Of a DNA stretch of 5,167 nucleotides, positions 1 through 4,314 are shown one piece after another. Source of the DNA: an uncultured Brevundimonas sp. Its GTDB lineage: Bacteria > Pseudomonadota > Alphaproteobacteria > Caulobacterales > Caulobacteraceae. Each line of letters begins with the position of its first letter. Position 1 is the stretch's first letter. The notes beneath the pieces were generated by a model, which was given only the letters and a program-made list of their open reading frames with translations, did no database searches and was not told where the DNA came from. The DNA lies in NCBI RefSeq assembly GCF_943913055.1, contig NZ_CALTWS010000190.1:1-5167 (forward strand). Direction: 5' to 3'. The translations under genes were made by a program, and so were the position numbers.

Positions 1-2
1 GG

Positions 3-515
3 ACCGGCATGGCTGGGTTCACCTCGATGGAGGGGCTGGCCATCGTTTACGGGGTCTGTCTGGCGCTGATCGCGGCGCAGATGGGGCTGCTGCCCGAGCG
101 GATCGTGCTGAGGCAGGACATGCCGACGGGCTGGGGCCGACGGGTGACGGCGACCGTCATCGGCGGGCTGTCAGCCATGATGGGGATCGGAGGCGGCAGT
201 TTCGGCGGCCTGACCATGACCCTGTGCGGGCGGCCGATCCATCAGGCGGTGGCGACGGCGTCTGGATTCGGTCTGGCCATCGGGGCGGCGGCGACGGTCG
301 GGTTCGTGGTTTTCGGCTGGGATGCGGGCGGACGGCCGCCGCTGTCGCTAGGCTATGTCAACATCCCGGCGGCGGTGGTGATGGGGCTGCTGACCACGGC
401 GGTGGCCCCCTATGGCGCGCGGCTGGCGCATCGGCTGAACAAGTCGACGCTGAGGCGGGTGTTCGCGATCTATCTGTTGCTGACCGCGCTGTCGGTGGTG
501 CTGAAGGCGCTCTAG
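3..515 (+). CDS. TauE/SafE-family membrane permease, C-terminal part (5' end outside window)
   Basis: This is the C-terminal part of a TauE/SafE (sulfite exporter/permease-like) membrane protein. The frame is open from base 3, so the ATG at base 9 is probably internal: family members usually have about 250 or more residues and only about 170 are seen. Counting from that Met, hydrophobic segments lie near residues 9-28, 46-72, 80-103, 115-140 and 149-168. A glycine-rich turn, GIGGGSFGG (about 59-67), followed by CGRP fits the glycine motif of the second TauE half-repeat. The family moves sulfur-containing or other small anions across the inner membrane, but the substrate cannot be read from sequence. 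The gene converges on the aspartic protease gene; the two stop codons share the CTAG at 512-515, so they lie in opposite transcription units. The family call is fairly firm; the substrate is unknown. Confidence 0.85.
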   Translation, partial: TGMAGFTSMEGLAIVYGVCLALIAAQMGLLPERIVLRQDMPTGWGRRVTATVIGGLSAMMGIGGGSFGGLTMTLCGRPIHQAVATASGFGLAIGAAATVGFVVFGWDAGGRPPLSLGYVNIPAAVVMGLLTTAVAPYGARLAHRLNKSTLRRVFAIYLLLTALSVVLKAL

Positions 516-1051
516 CTCTTGAGCGTCAGGGTCGTTGGCGTGGCGGTGAAGCTGGACAGCCGGCCTAGATAGCTCATTCCCAGAAGCGAGTGCGGCAGGC
601 CGTTCTCGATCACCAGGGCCTCGACATTATCAACGCGCGTACCGCCGATGCTGACCGAGGCCAGGGTGACGGGGGCGGCGCGGACGCGGCCGGCGGCGGT
701 GATGATGGTGCCGGAGAAGTCGGCGGCGGTGACATGCACCCCCAGACGCTCGGCATCGGCGCGGGTCAGGGCCACGACGCTAGCCCCCGTATCGACCATG
801 ACGCGGATGGGGCGGCCGCCGGTACGGACATTCATGCGCGCCTCGGCCCAGTAGTGGCCGTCCTCGGAGCGGGCGATGCGTGTGTCGGGGCCGGTGGCGG
901 GCGCGGAAACGGGCGCAGCGGCGACGGTCACGGGCACCACGGCGGCCTGGGCCTGGCCGCGATCGCCCAGCTGATTGACCCAGAAGGCGGCCGTCAGCGA
1001 GCAGGCGATCGCCAGGGTCATCACACCGAGGTTGGACAGGTTCAAACGCAT
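512..1051 (-). CDS. Membrane-anchored retropepsin-like aspartic protease (TIGR02281 type)
   Basis: A 179-residue clan AA aspartic protease. An N-terminal hydrophobic stretch (about residues 8-25, GVMTLAIACSLTAAFWV) looks like a signal anchor, followed by an Ala/Pro-rich linker to about residue 55. The single-lobed protease domain has the active-site triad D87-T88-G89 (VMVDTGAS) and, near the C-terminus, the hydrophobic-Gly signature LLGMSYLGRL (156-165). Enzymes of this kind work as dimers, each subunit giving one Asp; the anchor would place the domain in the periplasm. Alphaproteobacterial relatives include soluble and membrane-bound forms, mostly with unknown substrates. The frame stays open upstream to a TTG at 1195, but that extension is encoded partly by a heptamer repeat (1152-1197) and the anchor is ideally placed from the ATG at 1051, so I use 1051. 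The ribosome site is weak (GGTGAG about 11 bases upstream). The stop overlaps that of the convergent permease gene. Confidence 0.9.
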   Translation of the reverse strand: MRLNLSNLGVMTLAIACSLTAAFWVNQLGDRGQAQAAVVPVTVAAAPVSAPATGPDTRIARSEDGHYWAEARMNVRTGGRPIRVMVDTGASVVALTRADAERLGVHVTAADFSGTIITAAGRVRAAPVTLASVSIGGTRVDNVEALVIENGLPHSLLGMSYLGRLSSFTATPTTLTLKS

Positions 1052-1151
1052 GGACCGAATACACTCACCAGACACGACCGCTTCTGCGGCTCTGACACCC
1101 TGGCAAGGGTCGGTTGGGATGCGATGAACGGGCGTGGTGGATGCGGAGTTA

Positions 1152-1259
1152 AGGAGGTTCGAGGGATGAGGTTCAAGGGACCAGGGATTTGGCAAGCAGG
1201 CCGCCCGCTACTTGTGCTGCCTAGATCTCATCCCTCATCCCTCGAACCTAGAACCTCCT
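1152..1259. repeat. Inverted pair of short heptamer arrays (intergenic repeat element)
   Basis: Two arms in opposite orientation carry tandem 7-bp units starting with GG. Left arm, plus strand: AGGA, then GGTTCGA (1156-1162), GGGATGA (1163-1169), GGTTCAA (1170-1176), GGGACCA (1177-1183), GGGATTT (1184-1190) and GGCAAGC (1191-1197). Right arm, read on the minus strand from 1259: AGGA, then GGTTCTA (1255-1249), GGTTCGA (1248-1242), GGGATGA (1241-1235), GGGATGA (1234-1228) and GATCTAG (1227-1221). Both arms start with the same AGGA and share GGTTCGA-GGGATGA; the right arm has one extra heptamer before this. An imperfect short stem (GGCAAGCA at 1191 with TGCTGCC at 1215) closes the centre. I infer a dispersed intergenic repeat; the copy number elsewhere is unknown. 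Confidence 0.75.
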
Positions 1260-1455
1260 GCTCACGCTCAGGCAACGCCGCCATGATCGCCGCCCGCTCG
1301 GCATCCGTCATCGCGCTCCAGCCTGCGATCTCGGCCAGGGTGCGGTAACAGCCCAGGCACAGGCTGGAGGCCCCGTCGACCACGCAGACCTGCACGCAGG
1401 GGGTGGCGATGGAGCGCGGGGGACCTTGTGGCGTGGGCGACACGTTTGATGACAT
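1228..1455 (-). CDS. DUF1289-family four-cysteine small protein
   Basis: A 75-residue protein of the DUF1289 family. The core (residues 18-50) holds ATPCVQVC, then CLGCYRT, EIAGW and a downstream DAERAAIMAALPER, which is the family pattern. The four cysteines C20, C24, C33 and C36 form two close pairs that probably bind a metal such as zinc or an Fe-S cluster; the family has no settled biochemical function. The ATG at 1455 is chosen over a TTG at 1497 because the extra 14 residues precede the usual family start; no strong Shine-Dalgarno is visible for either. The last eight residues, VLGSRDEG, and the TGA stop are encoded by the heptamer repeat arm (1228-1255), so the native C-terminus may have been replaced when the repeat arrived. 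The next gene on this strand is the aspartic protease, about 175 bases downstream across the repeat. Confidence 0.88.
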   Translation of the reverse strand: MSSNVSPTPQGPPRSIATPCVQVCVVDGASSLCLGCYRTLAEIAGWSAMTDAERAAIMAALPEREQEVLGSRDEG

Positions 1456-1491
1456 CGGTGCGAAATATGGTCCGGTTGCGGAGTATAAATC

Positions 1492-1519
1492 TTGCAATTT
1501 GCGCCGCGTCCGCTAGATA
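1492..1519 (+). promoter_or_regulatory. Putative Caulobacter-type housekeeping promoter for the 51-codon gene
   Basis: TTGCAAT (1492-1498) and GCTAGATA (1512-1519) are separated by 13 bases. This resembles the Caulobacter sigma-73 form TTGACGS-N10-14-GCTANAWC, with two mismatches in the -35 core and one in the -10. Transcription would begin near 1526, giving a leader of about 80 bases before the ATG at 1608. It sits between divergent genes and is AT-richer than its surroundings. This is a pattern match only. Confidence 0.4.
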
Positions 1520-1570
1520 GGATGCTGACGCGAAACGACTATGACGGTGAGATCCCCGAAAAGCACGACG

Positions 1571-1602
1571 CGTCTCTTTTCATCTTTCATCGAAAGGAGA
1601 CG
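1571..1602 (+). promoter_or_regulatory. Leader hairpin that buries the Shine-Dalgarno of the 51-codon gene
   Basis: CGTCTCTTTTC (1571-1581) pairs with GAAAGGAGACG (1592-1602) over 11 consecutive base pairs, with one U-G wobble (1577-1596), around a 10-base loop (1582-1591). The paired 3' side contains the AAGGAG Shine-Dalgarno (1594-1599), ending eight bases before the ATG at 1608. In RNA this would hide the ribosome site. A run of four U residues (1577-1580) faces AAAG, somewhat like FourU-type RNA thermometers. The pairing is seen directly; a regulatory role is inferred. Confidence 0.6.
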
Positions 1603-1607
1603 CCAAG

Positions 1608-1763
1608 ATGAATAACAAGGAGCGCAACCTCCAGCACGCCATGATGTCCTTTGCCCTGTGGGGCGGGATGCTGGTGAACACGAAGAATACGAACGGCGCA
1701 GGCGACCGTGTGGTCAGCCACCCCTCGAACTTCGTACCCATCAAACTGGACCGCAAGCGCTAG
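1608..1763 (+). CDS. Small basic hypothetical protein, 51 residues
   Basis: A short gene that I do not recognise. It starts MNNKERNLQHAMMSFALW and ends IKLDRKR. A short apolar stretch covers about residues 11-23 (AMMSFALWGGMLV), too short and mild to be a confident membrane segment; the rest is polar, with Asn and basic residues at both ends and no cysteines. The case for a real gene is positional: a textbook AAGGAG ribosome site precedes the ATG by eight bases, a plausible promoter lies upstream, and a strong intrinsic terminator starts about 30 bases after the TAG. Together they form a monocistronic unit between a minus-strand DUF1289 gene and a plus-strand crotonase gene. Its ribosome site is enclosed in an 11-bp hairpin, suggesting translational control. 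Longer overlapping frames across 1658-1896 lack comparable start signals. A regulatory RNA instead of a protein remains possible. Confidence 0.65.
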   Translation: MNNKERNLQHAMMSFALWGGMLVNTKNTNGAGDRVVSHPSNFVPIKLDRKR

Positions 1764-1791
1764 GACAGCGACTGCGTCAGTTGAAAGACCG

Positions 1792-1820
1792 AGCCCCGGC
1801 CCTCAGGACCGGGGCTTTTT
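1792..1820 (+). terminator. Rho-independent terminator after the 51-codon gene
   Basis: AGCCCCGG (1792-1799) pairs perfectly with CCGGGGCT (1809-1816), and the stem can extend inward by CC/GG with one bulged A around a CTCA loop. It is followed directly by a run of five T (1816-1820). This is a classic intrinsic terminator on the plus strand and should separate the small gene from the crotonase gene downstream. Confidence 0.92.
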
Positions 1821-1831
1821 GCTGGGCGCTA

Positions 1832-1874
1832 TCGCTCGCCGCGCGGCGGCTCGCGGCTTGAGCGCGGGGAGCGA
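1832..1874 (+). other. GC-rich inverted repeat ahead of the crotonase gene
   Basis: TCGCTCGCCGCGC (1832-1844) pairs with GCGCGGGGAGCGA (1862-1874) at 12 of 13 positions; the one mismatch is G1838 opposite G1868. The loop is 17 bases. No T run follows, so it is not a standard terminator. It ends 18 bases before the ATG at 1893 and includes the only GGGGA-like stretch near that start. It may be a leader structure, an operator or a repeated palindrome. Confidence 0.5.
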
Positions 1875-1892
1875 ATACGGCACAGCGTGGCC

Positions 1893-2690
1893 ATGACCCT
1901 GATCACGCGCGAACGCCGAGGCCCCCTCGAAATCTGGACCCTGGACCGGGCCGAGCGGCTGAATGCCCTGCCCGATCCGCAGGACGGCGAGGCATTTGCC
2001 CAGGCCTGCGAGGCGGTCAATGCGGACCGGACCGTGTCGTGCGTGATCCTGACCGGCGCGGGGCGGGCATTCTCGGCGGGCGGCGACCTGACCGCCATGC
2101 GGGACCGGCGCGATCTGTTCGGCGGCACAGGCATCGACATCCGCGAGAACTATCGCCGGGTCGTGCACCGGATCGTGCGCTCGCTCTATGGGCTGGAGGT
2201 GCCACTGATCGCGGCGGTGAACGGCCCGGCAATGGGGCTGGGGTGCGACATCGCCGGGCTGGCCGACATCCGCATCGCGTCCGAAGCCGCCAGTTTTGGC
2301 GTGCCCTTCCTGAAGCTGGGCATATTGCCCGGCGATGGCGGGACCTGGCTGATGCCGAGGAACGTCGGCTATGCGCGTTCGGCCGAGCTGCTGTTCACGG
2401 GACGGACGCTGGACGCTGTCACCGCGCTGGACTGGGGCCTGGTCAACCGGGTCGTGCCCGCCGACCGCCTGATGGACGAGGCCCTGGCCACAGCGGCGCA
2501 GGTCACCGCCCAGGCCCCGCAGGCCCTGCGCATGACCAAGGCCCTGCTGCGCCAGGGAAGGGATGCGACCTTCGACCAGATCCTGGAAATGACCGCCGCC
2601 ATGCAGGCGCTGGCACACCTGACGGACGACCACGCCGAGGGGGTCGGCGCGGTTCTGGAGAAGCGGGCGGCGCGGTTCGAGGGCCGCTGA
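1893..2690 (+). CDS. Crotonase-superfamily (enoyl-CoA hydratase/isomerase-like) protein
   Basis: A full-length 265-residue crotonase-fold protein. Family landmarks are ILTGAGRAFSAGGDL (about 52-66, first oxyanion-hole segment), GPAMGLGCDIAGLADIRIAS (111-130, second oxyanion-hole segment), FGVPFLKLGILPGDGGTW (136-152), the LFTGRTLDAVTALDWGLVNRVVP block and a C-terminal HAEGVGAVLEKR helix. The enzymes bind acyl-CoA thioesters and stabilise an enolate. Aligned to rat mitochondrial hydratase, the position of Glu144 is D119 and that of Glu164 is F139, so ordinary hydration of enoyl-CoA is doubtful; isomerase, hydrolase or another crotonase reaction is possible. D148 in the GDGG turn is one residue beyond where dienoyl-CoA isomerases carry a catalytic Asp. 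The start may be this ATG or a GTG at 1887; neither has a clear ribosome site. The membrane AraC regulator gene follows after 31 bases and may be co-transcribed. Confidence 0.9.
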   Translation: MTLITRERRGPLEIWTLDRAERLNALPDPQDGEAFAQACEAVNADRTVSCVILTGAGRAFSAGGDLTAMRDRRDLFGGTGIDIRENYRRVVHRIVRSLYGLEVPLIAAVNGPAMGLGCDIAGLADIRIASEAASFGVPFLKLGILPGDGGTWLMPRNVGYARSAELLFTGRTLDAVTALDWGLVNRVVPADRLMDEALATAAQVTAQAPQALRMTKALLRQGRDATFDQILEMTAAMQALAHLTDDHAEGVGAVLEKRAARFEGR

Positions 2691-2721
2691 CAAGCGCCGA
2701 CGTTCGGGGCAGGCTGCAGCC

Positions 2722-3852
2722 ATGATCGAAGGATTGGTGTTCGGATGGAGGACGGCGGTGCTGACCGTCGCGGCGGCGGTCATTCTGCCGATCGCGGTCG
2801 GACTGTGGACCTCGTTTTACGGGCGGACAGCCGCGCGGACCATGGCCCTGCTGCTGCTGGTGCTGGTCGGGGTGTTCACGCCCTGGCTGATCGGATTTGC
2901 CGGGGCCTATGACAAATGGCGCTGGCTGACATTCCTGCCCGTGGCCAATCCGTTATGGGCCCCGCCGCTGCTGTATCTTTATGCTCATGCGCTGACGCGG
3001 GGGCGGTGGCCGGTGCGGGGCTGGCGGCACCTGATCCCCGGCGGGGTGCAGTTCACGTGGCAGGCGGTCAGTTTCGCCCTGCCCCTATCGCTGAAGAACG
3101 CCTGGGCCGACCTCAGCCTACCGGTCACGGGGCCGGTGTTCACACTGGCGCTGACAATCAGCTTCCTTGTCTATGGCCTTGCCACAATTCGTCTGCTCAA
3201 GGCGTATCGCCACGCTCTGGCCCAGCAGCGCAGCGACGATGCGCGGTTCGCCCTGCGCTGGCTGAACCGCGCCATGGTCGCGGCGGCCGTGCTGGCAGGT
3301 CTGTGGACCGTATACGGCCTTTGGGACGCCATCGCGCCACTGGGGTATCGCGGGCTGATGGGCCTGTATGCCGGGCTGGCCGCCATTACGGTCTACCTGG
3401 CTATCGAGAGCTGGCGGCAGACGCGGGTTGCCTATCCGACACTGGAGGCGCTGACGACGGTCGCGCCTTCGCCGGCCAGCCCTGCACGCGACTGGGGCGC
3501 GCAGGGCCGCGCCTGGGCCGACACCATTCGCCGCGAAGGCTGGGCCGCCGAGCCGGAGCTGAGCCTGACCACGCTGGCCGCAAAACTGGGCACCAACACC
3601 GGCTATCTGTCGCGGGCGATCAACGAGGGGCTGGGCGTCAACTTCTCGACCTTCGTCAACGACCTGCGCAGCGAGGCGGTGGCCAAACAGATGGACCAGG
3701 GCGCGACGGCCTCGGTGCTGACGCTCGCTCTGGAGGCGGGGTTCAGTTCCAAGGCCAGCTTCAACCGCGCGTTCCGCAACCGGTTCGGAAAGACGCCACA
3801 GGCCTATCGCGCCGGTGCGGCCCGGTCGCCGCAGGTGTCAGATCGTGAATAA
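2722..3852 (+). CDS. Membrane-embedded AraC-family transcriptional regulator
   Basis: A 376-residue protein with an N-terminal membrane domain and a C-terminal DNA-binding domain. Hydrophobic segments lie near residues 10-30, 40-60, 76-91, 103-120, 134-158, 183-201 and 209-229, so six or seven helices, followed by a cytoplasmic linker (about 231-275). The AraC/XylS domain has both helix-turn-helix units: LTTLAAKLGTNTGYLSRAIN (282-301) and VLTLALEAGFSSKASFNRAF (332-351), then RFGKTPQAYR (354-363), the usual family ending. Such regulators probably sense a signal in or across the inner membrane and bind DNA from there; the ligand is unknown. The ATG follows GGGGCAGG, a modest ribosome site, and the gene begins 31 bases after the crotonase stop. 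The next genes on the same strand encode a probable exported small protein and an S41-like protein, candidate targets or partners, though no operator could be identified. Confidence 0.92.
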   Translation: MIEGLVFGWRTAVLTVAAAVILPIAVGLWTSFYGRTAARTMALLLLVLVGVFTPWLIGFAGAYDKWRWLTFLPVANPLWAPPLLYLYAHALTRGRWPVRGWRHLIPGGVQFTWQAVSFALPLSLKNAWADLSLPVTGPVFTLALTISFLVYGLATIRLLKAYRHALAQQRSDDARFALRWLNRAMVAAAVLAGLWTVYGLWDAIAPLGYRGLMGLYAGLAAITVYLAIESWRQTRVAYPTLEALTTVAPSPASPARDWGAQGRAWADTIRREGWAAEPELSLTTLAAKLGTNTGYLSRAINEGLGVNFSTFVNDLRSEAVAKQMDQGATASVLTLALEAGFSSKASFNRAFRNRFGKTPQAYRAGAARSPQVSDRE

Positions 3853-3919
3853 ATCACCGCAGCCATGATCTGGGACGCCAAGGGACGGGCGACGGGTCAG
3901 GGTGGTCGCCTTCACAACC

Positions 3920-3923
3920 GGAG
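3920..3923 (+). promoter_or_regulatory. Ribosome binding site fixing the start at 3931
   Basis: GGAG ends seven bases before the ATG at 3931. The in-frame ATG at 3865 has no purine-rich site at a suitable distance. This favours the shorter product, which begins with a hydrophobic segment. Confidence 0.6.
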
Positions 3924-3930
3924 CCCGACC

Positions 3931-4314
3931 ATGCTGATCCTTACCCTGACATCCGCCCTGATGCTGACGCCCGAGCCGACCGACCCGCGCGAGGTCGCAC
4001 TGGAGGTGCGCACCGCCCGCTTCGAGCAGATCCTGGATGCCACGGTAGAGGCCATCGAGGCCGACATCGCCCTGCCCGTCCGGCCCGAGTTTCGCCGCCA
4101 GTCGATCGCCCGGCGCATCGCCGTCCTGAAGCCCGAAATCGACGCCTATGCCCGCGACATGACCGCGGGTTTCGCCGCCCTGGGCGAAGGCGAGACCCCC
4201 GAGCGCGCCGCCGAGTTGCGTCAGTATGGCGAGGGGCTGGCACGGTATCTGAACGGCCTGCCGGGCGAGCTGACGCGCGGGGCCGAAGCCGAACTGACGG
4301 GCGGTGGACATTGA
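3931..4314 (+). CDS. Hypothetical helical protein with hydrophobic N-terminus, 127 residues
   Basis: I do not recognise a family. From the ATG at 3931, which has a good GGAG site, the product begins MLILTLTSALMLTPEPTDPR: a short hydrophobic stretch without leading basic residues, which may be a weak signal peptide or anchor. The rest is rich in Ala, Glu and Arg and looks helical (about residues 20-45, 52-85 and 88-108), with no cysteine and no recognisable catalytic motif. The in-frame ATG at 3865 would add 22 residues and bury the hydrophobic segment, so I reject it. The stop TGA overlaps the TTG start of the S41-like gene (TTGA at 4311-4314), indicating translational coupling and a shared job, perhaps as a companion of the exported protein. 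It starts 78 bases after the regulator gene, where I see no clear terminator or promoter. Confidence 0.75.
   Translation: MLILTLTSALMLTPEPTDPREVALEVRTARFEQILDATVEAIEADIALPVRPEFRRQSIARRIAVLKPEIDAYARDMTAGFAALGEGETPERAAELRQYGEGLARYLNGLPGELTRGAEAELTGGGH

Noticed and set aside
1097..1110. Small hairpin ACCCT-GGCA-AGGGT upstream of the protease gene
   Set aside because: Five pairs only; common by chance in GC-rich DNA, with no T run or known operator match.
590..1348. Long plus-strand frame (252 codons) across the protease and DUF1289 genes
   Set aside because: Product is Gly/Asp/His-rich low-complexity sequence typical of antisense reading of GC-rich genes; the opposite strand carries recognisable families.
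1482..1510. Minus-strand promoter for the DUF1289 gene based on TATACT (1487-1482)
   Set aside because: No acceptable -35 hexamer at 16-18 bases; the plus-strand match in the same region is better.
1658..1896. Two short plus-strand frames (67 and 62 codons) overlapping the 51-codon gene
   Set aside because: They run through the terminator and have no ribosome site; the frame starting at 1608 has a strong one and stops before the terminator.
2039..2725. Plus-strand frame of 228 codons inside the crotonase gene
   Set aside because: Out-of-frame shadow with Arg/Gly/Pro-rich product; the crotonase frame has all family motifs.
1803..2783. Minus-strand frame of 326 codons
   Set aside because: It is antisense to the crotonase gene and even spans the terminator and palindrome; no family motif and Arg/Gln/His-rich composition.
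2916..3848. Plus-strand frame of 310 codons inside the AraC-type regulator gene
   Set aside because: Shadow frame; the other frame has membrane helices and two intact helix-turn-helix units.
3841..3870. Possible terminator hairpin after the regulator gene (GATCGTG with CATGATC)
   Set aside because: Only seven pairs with a G-U wobble, a 16-base loop and no T run.
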